Positions 43,355 through 52,722 are shown, counted from the first letter of the stretch. The stretch: 64,000 nt of DNA from Pseudoalteromonas prydzensis (GCF_001661495.1 NZ_BDDT01000017.1:1-64000), one strand, 5' to 3'. Notes: generated from the letters alone by a model not told the origin. Program-made: numbers and translations.

Positions 43355-44407
43355 GTGAGCGAACAAAAACAGTCTCTAAGTTATAAAGACGCGGGCGTAG
43401 ATATCGATGCCGGTAACGCACTAGTTGAGCGTATTAAAGGCGTAGTTAAAAAAACCCGTCGTCCTGAAGTTATGGGCGGAATTGGTGGCTTTGGCGCACT
43501 TTGCGAAATCCCTGCTGGTTACAAGCAACCAGTATTAGTTGCAGGCACTGACGGTGTTGGTACTAAATTGCGTTTAGCTATCGACCTTAAAAAGCACGAT
43601 ACAGTGGGTATCGATTTAGTTGCTATGTGTGTGAATGACCTTATCGTTCAAGGTGCTGAGCCATTATTTTTCTTAGATTACTATGCAACCGGTAAACTTG
43701 ACGTTGATACTGCTGCAGATGTAGTGACAGGTATCGGTAAAGGTTGTGAGATATCAGGTTGTGCGTTAATTGGTGGTGAAACTGCTGAAATGCCGGGTAT
43801 GTATGAAGGTGAAGATTACGACATGGCTGGTTTTTGTACTGGCGTAGTTGAAAAAGCAAATATCATCGACGGCACTAAAGTAGCTGCTGGCGACCAATTA
43901 ATTGCGCTTGCATCTAGTGGCCCTCATTCAAATGGTTTCTCTTTAATTCGTAAAGTACTTGAAGTATCAAATGCTGATACAAGCGCTGAATTTGAAGGCA
44001 AAACATTAGGCGATACCCTACTTGAGCCAACACGTATTTACGTTAAGCCATTACTTGAGTTATTCAAGCAAGTGGACGTACATGCCCTTTCGCATATCAC
44101 CGGCGGTGGTTTCTGGGAAAATATCCCACGCGTATTACCTGAATCTGCAAAAGCAGTTGTAAAAGGTGATAGCTGGCAATGGCCTGGTATTTTCAACTGG
44201 TTACAAGAAAACGGTAACATCACCACCCACGAAATGTATCGTACATTCAACTGTGGCGTAGGTATGGTACTAGTCGTTCCAGCTGACAAACTTGAGCAAA
44301 GCTTAAGCATTTTAAAAGAGCTTGGCGAAAACGCATGGCACCTTGGTGAAATTCATGATGCTAAAGCTGGCGAAGAGCAAGTAGAGATCCTAGGCGGCCG
44401 TGATTAA
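43355..44407 (+). CDS. purM: Phosphoribosylformylglycinamidine cyclo-ligase (AIR synthetase)
   Basis: Fifth step of purine synthesis: closes FGAM to aminoimidazole ribonucleotide with ATP. The 350 residues show the AIRS fold: GGFGALCEIPAGY near 45-57, GTDGVGTKL near 64-72, MCVNDLIVQGAEPLFFLDYYA near 90-110, GGETAEMPGMY near 140-150, and HITGGGFWENIPR near 246-258. Starts with GTG (GAGGAAA upstream). The stop overlaps the purN start by one base. Confidence 0.98.
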   Translation: MSEQKQSLSYKDAGVDIDAGNALVERIKGVVKKTRRPEVMGGIGGFGALCEIPAGYKQPVLVAGTDGVGTKLRLAIDLKKHDTVGIDLVAMCVNDLIVQGAEPLFFLDYYATGKLDVDTAADVVTGIGKGCEISGCALIGGETAEMPGMYEGEDYDMAGFCTGVVEKANIIDGTKVAAGDQLIALASSGPHSNGFSLIRKVLEVSNADTSAEFEGKTLGDTLLEPTRIYVKPLLELFKQVDVHALSHITGGGFWENIPRVLPESAKAVVKGDSWQWPGIFNWLQENGNITTHEMYRTFNCGVGMVLVVPADKLEQSLSILKELGENAWHLGEIHDAKAGEEQVEILGGRD

Positions 44408-45054
44408 TGGCCCCTTCTCGTCTAGTAGTCTTAATTTCAGGTAGTGGCTCAAATTTACAAGCCATTATTGATGCCTGTAATAATGGCGAGATAAACGCAA
44501 ACATAGCGGCTGTGATCAGCAATAAAGCAGACGCTTATGGCCTAGAGCGAGCAAAACAAGCAGGCATTGCCACAGCAGTGCTTAGCCATAAAGATTTTGA
44601 CTCGCGCGAAGCCTACGATGCAGAGTTAATGAACGTTATTGATTCTTTTGCACCAAATCTAGTTGTATTAGCTGGGTTTATGCGTATTCTTACTCCTAGC
44701 TTAGTGCAAAAATTTAAAGGAAAAATGTTGAACATTCATCCTTCTTTGTTGCCTAAGTACCAGGGGCTGAATACCCACCAAAGAGCAATTGATGCAAAAG
44801 ACGACGTTCATGGCGTAAGTGTGCACTTTGTTACTGAAGAATTAGACGGTGGTCCGGTAATTCTTCAAGCCAAAGTTCCTGTGCTGGCAGATGATACTGC
44901 CGATACACTTGCACAACGCGTGCACGCGCAAGAGCATATAATCTATCCTTTGGTGGTCAAGTGGTTCAGTGAACAACGACTTACTATGGAAGCAGATTAT
45001 GCAGTTCTTGACAAAAAACAACTTCCTGCACACGGTGCGCACTACCCAGAATAA
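44407..45054 (+). CDS. purN: Phosphoribosylglycinamide formyltransferase
   Basis: Third step of purine synthesis: formylates GAR using 10-formyl-tetrahydrofolate. 215 residues, N-terminal VVLISGSGSNLQAIID (phosphate-binding loop) near 7-22, catalytic Asn/His/Asp set in GFMRILTP, LNIHPSLLPKYQGLNTH near 107-123 and VHFVTEELDGGPVILQ near 138-153. Translationally coupled to purM. Its last 56 bases overlap the start of the DUF3108 gene in a different frame. Confidence 0.98.
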   Translation: MAPSRLVVLISGSGSNLQAIIDACNNGEINANIAAVISNKADAYGLERAKQAGIATAVLSHKDFDSREAYDAELMNVIDSFAPNLVVLAGFMRILTPSLVQKFKGKMLNIHPSLLPKYQGLNTHQRAIDAKDDVHGVSVHFVTEELDGGPVILQAKVPVLADDTADTLAQRVHAQEHIIYPLVVKWFSEQRLTMEADYAVLDKKQLPAHGAHYPE

Positions 45055-45805
45055 AAAACAAAGTGCCTTGCTATTTTGTGCAGGCACTTTATTACTTCCT
45101 ACTGGTTTAATGGCTGGTGAACTCACTCAATTTGAAGCCAACTATGATATTTTGCGCAAAGGCGAAAATCATGGTCAAGGTGTACGCACATTAAAAAAAC
45201 TAGCTGATAACAGCTATCAAGTTAGCTATCACAGTGATATTGAGTGGATGATCTTCTCAGACTCACGCAAAGAAACATCAAACTTTACCTACACTGACGA
45301 AAAAGTAACGCCTGTCAGCTACAGTATGATCCGCACAGGCACTGGCCCTGATAAAGAATATACACTGCAATTTGATGGCACTAAAAAGCAAATTAGTAGT
45401 AGCGAGAGTAAATACCCGCTTGAATGTCAGTGGAGTGATCAATTTCAAGATTCAATTTCATACCAAGTACAAGTACGTGAAGAGCTAAAGATGGGTAAAA
45501 CCAGCTTTTCCTATCCACTTGTTGATAAGAAAGGTAACTGCCGTGACTACAATTTTGAAGTGGTAGGTACAGAGGTAATTTCACTGCCTATCGGCAATAT
45601 TGAGGCAATCAAAGTAAAACGTCTTTACGATAACGACAAGCGTCAAGCGCTTGCGTGGTTCGCCCCTGAAATGGACTACATGTTAGTGAGAATGTGGAAA
45701 GGCGAAAAAGGCATGGAGCAGTTTGAAGTGCAACTTAAATCATTCACAGTAACCAGCCCTGTTGCTGTTCCAGAAGCTGTAAAAAGCGAAATAGCCCCAG
45801 AGTAA
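44999..45805 (+). CDS. DUF3108 family exported protein
   Basis: 268 residues with a Sec signal peptide (hydrophobic core about 23-37, likely cleavage near LMA-GE). The mature part is beta-rich and matches DUF3108: ELTQFEANYDILRKGENHGQG and later NIEAIKVKRLYDNDKRQALAWFAPE. I start at the ATG at 44999, preceded by GGAAG, which overlaps purN by 56 nt; the reading from 44969 has a poorer site. It rides in the purMN transcript, but a link to purine synthesis is not evident. A periplasmic role is likely. Confidence 0.87.
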   Translation: MQFLTKNNFLHTVRTTQNKKQSALLFCAGTLLLPTGLMAGELTQFEANYDILRKGENHGQGVRTLKKLADNSYQVSYHSDIEWMIFSDSRKETSNFTYTDEKVTPVSYSMIRTGTGPDKEYTLQFDGTKKQISSSESKYPLECQWSDQFQDSISYQVQVREELKMGKTSFSYPLVDKKGNCRDYNFEVVGTEVISLPIGNIEAIKVKRLYDNDKRQALAWFAPEMDYMLVRMWKGEKGMEQFEVQLKSFTVTSPVAVPEAVKSEIAPE

Positions 45806-45828
45806 ATTAGTTCCAAGATTCAAGACGA

Positions 45829-45865
45829 AAGGCTCAAGTATGGCAATCATAACTTGAGCTTTTCA
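45829..45865 (+). terminator. Terminator after purMN-DUF3108
   Basis: AAGGCTCAAGT/ACTTGAGCTTTT with a 12-nt loop, short T-run, between convergent genes. Confidence 0.65.
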
Positions 45866-45904
45866 CTTTATGACTTATAACTAATTCAAACTGACATCTG
45901 ACGG

Positions 45905-46669
45905 CTAAATTAACTCACCCATTTTAAACAGCGCAAATTCACCAGGCTCCATTTTTTGCCAGCGCTCATCATTGGTCAGCGGCCGAGTTGCTATCACAGT
46001 GACCACATCATTTGGCGTGGTTTCTTGTTGAAAATCCACCACCATATCCGCATCAATCAAGGTAGCTTTACCAAACGGCGCTCGACGGGTGATCCAATGT
46101 AAGTTATTTGTACAATACGCCAATACATACACGCCATCAGTCAGTAGCATATTAAACACGCCTTTTTCTCGCAGCGTATGGGAAAGTTTGGCTGCATAGC
46201 GAAATACCGACGCCATATTAGCTGGGCGCTTTGGGTATTTTTCACGAATTTTATCGAGTAACCAACAAAACGCCAACTCACTGTCAGTGTTACCCACAGG
46301 ACGATAGTATTCAGGTTTTAAATCATGGTAATTAGATAATTGGCCATTATGCGCATACGTGATTTCGCGCCCCCACAACTCACGGGTAAATGGATGAGTA
46401 TTTTCAAGGCACACTCGGCCTCGATTGCCTTGGCGGATATGGCTTATCACCGATACACTTTTAATCGGATATGCCTTTACTAACTTGGCTATCTCAGATT
46501 GGCAGCTCGGCTCAGGATCTTTAAAGGTACGACAGCCCTTACCTTCATAAAAAGTAATGCCCCAGCCATCTTTATGCGGCCCAGTGTTACCACCGCGCTC
46601 TAACAGCCCTGAAAAACTAAAACAAATATCCGTAGGCACATTCGCCGACATGCCAAGCAACTCACACAT
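45905..46669 (-). CDS. Class II glutamine amidotransferase (YafJ-like)
   Basis: 254 residues with an N-terminal nucleophile Cys2 (MCELLGMSA), the Ntn-type glutaminase fold, and the motifs KDGWGITFYEG near 38-48, SHIRQGNRG near 77-85 and YAHNGQLSNY near 108-117. It lacks a synthetase domain, like YafJ/EgtC-type stand-alone amidotransferases; the acceptor reaction is unknown. No operon partner. Convergent with the DUF3108 gene. Confidence 0.9.
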   Translation of the reverse strand: MCELLGMSANVPTDICFSFSGLLERGGNTGPHKDGWGITFYEGKGCRTFKDPEPSCQSEIAKLVKAYPIKSVSVISHIRQGNRGRVCLENTHPFTRELWGREITYAHNGQLSNYHDLKPEYYRPVGNTDSELAFCWLLDKIREKYPKRPANMASVFRYAAKLSHTLREKGVFNMLLTDGVYVLAYCTNNLHWITRRAPFGKATLIDADMVVDFQQETTPNDVVTVIATRPLTNDERWQKMEPGEFALFKMGELI

Positions 46670-46899
46670 AAAATAAATTAACCTTTAAACACAATGTTTA
46701 TACAAAAGAAGAACTGAGATATTGGCTAGCATTGTTAAACATAAGCAAGATCAAGGCAAGCTTATGTTAGTTCCTTATCCTATACTCTTTACAAACATGT
46801 GACTAAACTCACAGATAATCTTATTAAGCTACTTGATAATTATTCTCTCTAGCGCTACTCTAACCAAAGGTGGTCTGACCTCTATTAAGGATTGAATAC

Positions 46900-49356
46900 A
46901 TGACACTCATATTTGTACTTGGTTTAATCGTGTTGCTTAGCATCGCGAGTTACCACAGAGCGAGCTGGAATACTGCCTTAGGCGTTTCCATCGCAACACT
47001 TGTTATTGGTACCTTTGCAGGTGCTTTTGGCGCAATCAGTTGGTTAATCTTCTTGATCATCGCTGTGCCACTGTCTGTTACTGGCATTCGCCAGCAATAT
47101 ATTATTAAGCCTATTTTTGCTGCGTTTAAAAAAGTAACGCCAACCATGTCAGACACTGAAAAATCAGCGATTGATGCCGGTACTACGTGGTGGGAAGCTG
47201 ATTTATTCTGTGGTCGCCCTGATTGGAAAAAGCTACACCAATACCCTATGCCAAAACTGACTATCGAAGAGCAAGCCTTTATCGATGGCCCGGTTGAAGT
47301 GGTATGCAGCATGTTAGATGATTGGGAAGCCACCCATGAGCTAACTGATTTACCGCAAGATGTTTGGCAATACCTAAAAGATAATAAATTCTTTGCCATG
47401 ATCATCAAAAAAGAATATGGCGGGCTGCAATTTTCAGCATTTGCACAATCATGTGTACTGCAAAAGCTAACCAGTAAATCAACGCTGCTTTCATCAATTG
47501 TCGGCGTTCCTAACTCATTAGGCCCAGGTGAATTACTACAACACTATGGGACTAAAGAACAAAAAGATCATTACCTACCACGCCTTGCTAGTGGTCAAGA
47601 GATCCCATGTTTTGCGTTAACCTCACCAGAAGCCGGCTCTGATGCCAGTGCCATTCCTGATTACGGGGTTGTTTGTAAAGGTATGTGGGAAGGTGAAGAA
47701 GTAATTGGTCTAAGCCTAACGTGGAATAAGCGTTACATCACACTTGCTCCTGTGGCAACTGTACTGGGTCTGGCGTTTAAAATGCAAGATCCTGACGGCT
47801 TACTAGGAGACACCAAAGAGCTTGGCATTACCTGTGCGTTGATCCCAACGGATATGCCAGGGATTGAGATTGGTCGTCGTCACTTCCCGTTGAATGTGCC
47901 GTTCCAAAATGGCCCGACTCGTGGTAAAGATATTTTCGTGCCACTTGATTACATTATTGGTGGCCCTGAAATGGCAGGCCAAGGCTGGCGCATGCTGGTT
48001 GAGTGTTTATCAGTTGGCCGTGCAATCACGCTACCGTCAAACTCAGTAGGTGGCATTAAAACCATCGCCCTTGCCAGTGGTTCATATAGCCGTATTCGTC
48101 GTCAGTTCCGTTTACCAATTGGTCAAATGGAAGGGATCGAAGAGTCTCTTGCAAAACTTGCAGGTTACGCTTACAGCTCAGATGCAGCCGTAAGCATGTC
48201 AACCGGTGCGGTTGATTTAGGTGAAAAACCGTCAGTGGTATCGGCTATTATTAAATACCACTTAACTGAACAAATGCGTGATTCGACTATCCATGCGATG
48301 GATATTCACGGTGGCAAAGGCATCATGCTTGGGCCAAATAACTACTTAGGTCGTGGCTATCAAGGTGCGCCTATTGCCATTACCGTTGAAGGCGCCAACA
48401 TCTTGACCCGTAATATGATTATTTATGGTCAAGGTGCTATTCGCTGTCACCCATTCGTACTCACTGAATTAGGTGCCTGCGATATTGAAGACCGTGAAGA
48501 AGCGCTGGCAGTATTTGATAAAGCCTTAATGGGTCACATCGGCTTTACTATCTCAAACTTAGTGCGCACTAAGTGGATGAGCTTTACCGGTGCTCGCTTT
48601 GCAAGTACGCCATTTAAAGATGAAACAGCTGAGTTTTACCGCACCGCTGCTCGCTTTAGTGCATCACTTGCATTGATGTCTGACATCAGCATGGCGGTAT
48701 TTGGTGGTTCATTAAAACGTAAAGAACGTATTTCAGCACGTTTAGGTGATTTACTTAGCTACCTTTATTTAGTGTCTGCAACACTAAAACGCTATAACGA
48801 CGAAGGCCGTAAAAAAGAAGACTTAGCGCTAGTACAATGGAGCTGCCAAGATCATCTTTACCATTGCCAACGCGCACTGGCTGATTTAATTAACAATATG
48901 CCATCAGCGCCACTTCGTGCTGCACTTAAGCTCATGTTGTTCCCATTTGGCCGTCCGGTGCGTAAACCGACTGACAAACTTGAACATAAACTAGCGCAAA
49001 TTTTACAAGTACCGAGTGAAACCCGTAATCGTTTAGCAAGCTATGTATACTTGAAAAATGAGCCGCTTAACTTAGTGGGTCGCCAAGAGCAAACGCTTAA
49101 AGACGTGCTAGCCGTTGAGCCATTGTTTGATAAGGTATGTCGTGAAAAAGGCGTGAAACTGCCTTTCTTCCAGCTTGATAAAGTCGCGCAAATGGGCCTT
49201 GAAGCAGGTATTTTAACGCAAGCCGAAGCAGACAAACTGGCTGAAGTTGAAAAAGCCCGTTTAGCTGTAATTAACGTTGACGACTTTGACCCTGCAGATC
49301 TAGTAGCAGGCAAAGCCGCCCAAAAAAGTAAAAACAGCAAGGCGAATGCTGCTTAA
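46900..49356 (+). CDS. fadE: Acyl-CoA dehydrogenase FadE (copy 2)
   Basis: Second FadE, 818 residues. Two N-terminal hydrophobic segments (about 1-20 and 24-64) form a longer membrane anchor than in copy 1. The dehydrogenase core has CFALTSPEAGSDASA near 245 and AMDIHGGKGIMLGPNNY near 466-482, then a DUF1974 tail. The ends are Ala/Lys-rich. AAGG precedes the ATG. It is much like copy 1 at 10291-12567 across the core, an old paralogous pair. It stands alone and ends at a terminator. Confidence 0.95.
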   Translation: MTLIFVLGLIVLLSIASYHRASWNTALGVSIATLVIGTFAGAFGAISWLIFLIIAVPLSVTGIRQQYIIKPIFAAFKKVTPTMSDTEKSAIDAGTTWWEADLFCGRPDWKKLHQYPMPKLTIEEQAFIDGPVEVVCSMLDDWEATHELTDLPQDVWQYLKDNKFFAMIIKKEYGGLQFSAFAQSCVLQKLTSKSTLLSSIVGVPNSLGPGELLQHYGTKEQKDHYLPRLASGQEIPCFALTSPEAGSDASAIPDYGVVCKGMWEGEEVIGLSLTWNKRYITLAPVATVLGLAFKMQDPDGLLGDTKELGITCALIPTDMPGIEIGRRHFPLNVPFQNGPTRGKDIFVPLDYIIGGPEMAGQGWRMLVECLSVGRAITLPSNSVGGIKTIALASGSYSRIRRQFRLPIGQMEGIEESLAKLAGYAYSSDAAVSMSTGAVDLGEKPSVVSAIIKYHLTEQMRDSTIHAMDIHGGKGIMLGPNNYLGRGYQGAPIAITVEGANILTRNMIIYGQGAIRCHPFVLTELGACDIEDREEALAVFDKALMGHIGFTISNLVRTKWMSFTGARFASTPFKDETAEFYRTAARFSASLALMSDISMAVFGGSLKRKERISARLGDLLSYLYLVSATLKRYNDEGRKKEDLALVQWSCQDHLYHCQRALADLINNMPSAPLRAALKLMLFPFGRPVRKPTDKLEHKLAQILQVPSETRNRLASYVYLKNEPLNLVGRQEQTLKDVLAVEPLFDKVCREKGVKLPFFQLDKVAQMGLEAGILTQAEADKLAEVEKARLAVINVDDFDPADLVAGKAAQKSKNSKANAA

Positions 49357-49401
49357 CTTATTAGGTTAACGCAGCCAACAGTCCGCCTGTTGTGATCATC
49401 C

Positions 49402-49431
49402 AAACCAGCGCATAATGCGCTGGTTTTTTTT
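49402..49431 (+). terminator. Rho-independent terminator after fadE copy 2
   Basis: AAACCAGCGCA stem, 2-4-nt loop, TGCGCTGGTTT stem with eight T. 45 bp after the stop. Confidence 0.92.
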
Positions 49432-49649
49432 GCGCTATATATAATTGTAAACCACTAACTTCAATCATCACTTTCCTTTAAATGAAAATCCCTTCGTATA
49501 TAAGTGGGCATTATAACGTGGGCTGTACTTTTAACGATACACGCTTTGTTGCAGATAAAATAAGCTAAAAACTTGCGTTTAAATAATGTTCGGGCAACAC
49601 TAAAATCGGTAAAAATATGATTAGATAACAATAAACCAAGGAATGTCCG

Positions 49650-51605
49650 ATGAATAACAAATTAAAATTTGCCGCACTTGCCTGTGCAATTAGTCTTGCC
49701 TTGAGCGGTTGTAGTCAATCAACCTCAACGACTGCCACCACTGCCGCACAGTCACAACAAACACAACAAACACAACAAGTAAAAACCTATAATGCAAAAA
49801 CCTTCTTTGATACCACCGCAATTATGGGCAGTAGCTTTTCACCCAGTGGCGATAAAGTACTGGTAAGCTCTGATGAAAGTGGTATTTACAGCTTGTATGA
49901 AGTAGATGCAAAAACAGGGGATAAAACCCGCTTAACAAATTTTCAGGATAGTACCTACCCTGTACGTTATTTTCCAAATGATGAACGGGTACTCTTTACC
50001 AAAGATTCAGGGGGTAATGAGCGCTTTCACGTCTATGTGCGAGAGCTTGACGGCACAACCAAAGACTTAACCCCTGGCGATGAAACTCGCGCAAGCTTTG
50101 CAGGATTTACACAAGATGGCAGCCAGTTTTTTATTACAAGTAACCAGCGCGATGCTAAATTTATGGACTTATATCGCGTTGATAGTAAAACCTATAAAAT
50201 GACCCCTGTTTATCAGAACACCCTAGGTTTAGATGTCGGTGCGATCAGCCCTGATGGTCGTTATATTGCGCTATCTAAAAATAACACCAATAAAGACAGC
50301 GATACCTTTATTCTTGATACTTATAAAAAGACCCTCAAGCCACAATTAATTTCCAAACACGATACACCCGCTCAATATGGCCCTGAAACCTTCTCAGCCG
50401 ATAGTAAATCTTTATATTACTCTACAGACGCTAAAGGTGAGTTTTCTCAAGTTTGGCGCTATGACTTAGCCTCAGGGGAACACAGCCCAGCACTCAAAGA
50501 TGACTGGGATGTCAGTTTTATTTATTTTTCTAAATCGGGCCGTTATCAAGTCAGTGGCGTCAATGCCGATGCCAGCACCAAAGTAACAGTAATAGACACA
50601 CAAACAGGTAAAGAGATTGCAATGCCTCAGTTACCCGCAGGTAACTTACGCGGGGTTAACTTTTCTGCAGATGAAAAAAGCATGGCGTTTTACCTAAACT
50701 CAGACACATCCCCAAGTAACCTCTTTGTATGGCAAGTAGGCAGTAATAAAGCACAGCGATTAACGAATACATTAAGTAAAGAAATTGACCAAAATGATTT
50801 AGTTGAAAGCACTATCGTACGCTTTAAAAGTTTTGACGGTTTAGAAATACCCGGCGTACTTTATAAACCCAAACAAGCCAATAGTAACAATAAAGTGCCT
50901 GCACTTATTTGGGTGCATGGCGGCCCAGGTGGGCAAAGTCGCACCGGTTACAGCGCGATGCAGCAACATTTAGTCAATCATGGTTATGCTATTTTTGCGG
51001 TTAATAACCGTGGCAGCTCCGGCTATGGAAAAACCTTTTTCCATCTCGATGATAAAAAGCACGGCACCGATGATTTACAAGACATTGTTTACGGCAAAAA
51101 GCACTTACAAAGTTTAGACTGGGTTGATGCCGATAAAATCGGCATTATGGGTGGCAGCTACGGTGGCTTTATGACTGCAGCAGCGCTGGCGTTTGAACCT
51201 GAAGAATTCAAAGTGGGCATTAATATTTTTGGCGTCACCAACTGGGTAAGAACACTTAACTCAATTCCACCTTGGTGGGAAAGCTTTAAAAAAGCGCTGT
51301 ATGATGAAATGGGCGACCCTGCAACCGATGGCGAACGTCATCGTGCAATCTCACCATTATTCCACGCCAAGAACATCACCAAACCTTTAATGGTTATTCA
51401 AGGTGCTAACGATCCCCGCGTGCTACAAGTGGAAAGTGATGAGTTAGTTGCCGCAGTAAAAGCCAATGGCGTACCCGTAGAGTATGTTTTATTTGATGAT
51501 GAAGGGCATGGTTTTAGCAAAAAGGAAAACCGTATTACTGCCTCCAACGCGTATCTAAACTTTTTAGATACCTACTTAAAAGAACGCGTTGGCCCACAAG
51601 GCTAA
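49650..51605 (+). CDS. S9-family prolyl oligopeptidase-like peptidase, lipoprotein
   Basis: 651 residues. The signal peptide has a lipobox (LALSGC, Cys21), followed by a Gln/Thr-rich linker. Residues about 55-370 form a WD40/TolB-like beta-propeller that gates the active site. The C-terminal alpha/beta hydrolase domain has the oxyanion motif WVHGGPGGQSR near 424, nucleophile Ser in GGSYGGFMT near 502, Asp in GANDPRV near 587 and His in DEGHGF near 620. It should trim oligopeptides or dipeptides in the periplasm. Precise specificity (prolyl, dipeptidyl, acylaminoacyl) is not readable. Confidence 0.94.
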   Translation: MNNKLKFAALACAISLALSGCSQSTSTTATTAAQSQQTQQTQQVKTYNAKTFFDTTAIMGSSFSPSGDKVLVSSDESGIYSLYEVDAKTGDKTRLTNFQDSTYPVRYFPNDERVLFTKDSGGNERFHVYVRELDGTTKDLTPGDETRASFAGFTQDGSQFFITSNQRDAKFMDLYRVDSKTYKMTPVYQNTLGLDVGAISPDGRYIALSKNNTNKDSDTFILDTYKKTLKPQLISKHDTPAQYGPETFSADSKSLYYSTDAKGEFSQVWRYDLASGEHSPALKDDWDVSFIYFSKSGRYQVSGVNADASTKVTVIDTQTGKEIAMPQLPAGNLRGVNFSADEKSMAFYLNSDTSPSNLFVWQVGSNKAQRLTNTLSKEIDQNDLVESTIVRFKSFDGLEIPGVLYKPKQANSNNKVPALIWVHGGPGGQSRTGYSAMQQHLVNHGYAIFAVNNRGSSGYGKTFFHLDDKKHGTDDLQDIVYGKKHLQSLDWVDADKIGIMGGSYGGFMTAAALAFEPEEFKVGINIFGVTNWVRTLNSIPPWWESFKKALYDEMGDPATDGERHRAISPLFHAKNITKPLMVIQGANDPRVLQVESDELVAAVKANGVPVEYVLFDDEGHGFSKKENRITASNAYLNFLDTYLKERVGPQG

Positions 51606-51636
51606 TATATTAAAGCTGACTAGAAGTTTAATAATA

Positions 51637-51671
51637 AGCCTGTAATTCTGATAAAGATTGCAGGTTTTTTT
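51637..51671 (+). terminator. Rho-independent terminator after the S9 peptidase
   Basis: CCTGTAAT stem, loop, ATTGCAGG stem with one wobble, then seven T. Confidence 0.8.
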
Positions 51672-51734
51672 ATGTACTTTGTCAAGGTCAGATAGCTGAT
51701 AGCCAAAGTATGTTTTATGCAAAGATTTATATAA

Positions 51735-51769
51735 GGATTTTATAAACTTGTTATTGAGGAAATAACAAG
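51735..51769 (-). terminator. Hairpin directly after the tRNA-Asp array
   Basis: CTTGTTATT/AATAACAAG, a perfect 9-bp stem with a 5-nt loop that begins at the base after the last tRNA's CCA, followed on the minus strand by TTTATA. Terminator or 3'-processing hairpin. Confidence 0.6.
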
Positions 51770-51846
51770 TGGCGGAGTGGACGGGACTCGAACCCGCGAC
51801 CCCCGGCGTGACAGGCCGGTATTCTAACCAACTGAACTACCACTCC
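51770..51846 (-). tRNA. tRNA-Asp (anticodon GTC), copy 1 (distal)
   Basis: 77 nt, acceptor GGAGTGG, anticodon loop CTGTCAC, T-arm GGTTCGAGTCC, encoded CCA. All eight copies appear identical. Confidence 0.97.
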
Positions 51847-51900
51847 GCAGTGGTATGTGCATGGGGTAATGCACTTACTAATTTTATTACTGATATCAAG

Positions 51901-51977
51901 TGGCGGAGTGGACGGGACTCGAACCCGCGACCCCCGGCGTGACAGGCCGGTATTCTAACCAACTGAACTACCACTCC
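51901..51977 (-). tRNA. tRNA-Asp (anticodon GTC), copy 2
   Basis: 77 nt, appears identical to copy 1; 54-nt spacer to it. Confidence 0.97.
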
Positions 51978-52014
51978 GCAGAGATATCATATTACTTGTT
52001 ATTACTTAATTTGT

Positions 52015-52091
52015 TGGCGGAGTGGACGGGACTCGAACCCGCGACCCCCGGCGTGACAGGCCGGTATTCTAACCAACTGAACTACCACTCC
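52015..52091 (-). tRNA. tRNA-Asp (anticodon GTC), copy 3
   Basis: 77 nt. The 38-nt spacer between this copy and copy 4 is exactly repeated between copies 4 and 5. Confidence 0.97.
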
Positions 52092-52129
52092 AGCATACAA
52101 ATTTTGTAATATAACGTTGTTTAAATAGT

Positions 52130-52206
52130 TGGCGGAGTGGACGGGACTCGAACCCGCGACCCCCGGCGTGACAGGCCGGTATTCTAACCAACTGAACTAC
52201 CACTCC
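52130..52206 (-). tRNA. tRNA-Asp (anticodon GTC), copy 4
   Basis: 77 nt, part of the exact 115-bp tandem duplication (tRNA plus spacer). Confidence 0.97.
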
Positions 52207-52244
52207 AGCATACAAATTTTGTAATATAACGTTGTTTAAATAGT

Positions 52245-52321
52245 TGGCGGAGTGGACGGGACTCGAACCCGCGACCCCCGGCGTGACAGGCCGGTATTCT
52301 AACCAACTGAACTACCACTCC
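52245..52321 (-). tRNA. tRNA-Asp (anticodon GTC), copy 5
   Basis: 77 nt, flanked on its 3' side by the second copy of the 38-nt spacer. Confidence 0.97.
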
Positions 52322-52352
52322 AGCACATATTTAAACTGTTATTTTTCCTTAT

Positions 52353-52429
52353 TGGCGGAGTGGACGGGACTCGAACCCGCGACCCCCGGCGTGACAGGCC
52401 GGTATTCTAACCAACTGAACTACCACTCC
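52353..52429 (-). tRNA. tRNA-Asp (anticodon GTC), copy 6
   Basis: 77 nt, appears identical to the other copies, different spacer on each side. Confidence 0.97.
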
Positions 52430-52470
52430 ATAATAAGAATATGTTTTACAACCATATGTTGTGTAAGCGT

Positions 52471-52547
52471 TGGCGGAGTGGACGGGACTCGAACCCGCGA
52501 CCCCCGGCGTGACAGGCCGGTATTCTAACCAACTGAACTACCACTCC
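52471..52547 (-). tRNA. tRNA-Asp (anticodon GTC), copy 7
   Basis: 77 nt, appears identical to the other copies, encoded CCA. Confidence 0.97.
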
Positions 52548-52574
52548 AGCACGTACTTACAAATTGTCGAAAAT

Positions 52575-52651
52575 TGGCGGAGTGGACGGGACTCGAACCC
52601 GCGACCCCCGGCGTGACAGGCCGGTATTCTAACCAACTGAACTACCACTCC
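52575..52651 (-). tRNA. tRNA-Asp (anticodon GTC), copy 8 (promoter-proximal)
   Basis: 77 nt, first gene transcribed from the promoter at 52694-52722. Confidence 0.97.
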
Positions 52652-52693
52652 GCATTTTCGTTGCTGTCTGAGTCTCCCCTGACAGCGGCGTGA

Positions 52694-52722
52694 ATAATAC
52701 GAACCAACCCCTACTTCGTCAA
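52694..52722 (-). promoter_or_regulatory. Promoter of the tRNA-Asp array
   Basis: On the minus strand: -35 TTGACG (52717-52722), 17-nt spacer, -10 TATTAT (52694-52699), then CACGCCG. An A/T-rich tract upstream of the -35 (52725-52745) may serve as an UP element. Confidence 0.8.

Noticed and set aside
46683..46702. Possible FadR/PsrA site (TAAACA-N3-TGTTTA) before fadE copy 2
   Set aside because: It is about 200 bp from the fadE start and next to the divergent amidotransferase gene; spacing differs from known sites and copy 1 has no equivalent.
51900..52528. Repetitive ORFs (AEWTGLEPATPGVTGRYSNQ repeated) on the plus strand
   Set aside because: Antisense translation of the tandem tRNA-Asp genes, a well-known false protein.
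51770..52651. CRISPR-like array
   Set aside because: Regular repeats with spacers, but the repeats are 77-nt tRNA-Asp genes with complete cloverleaf and CCA; no cas genes are nearby.
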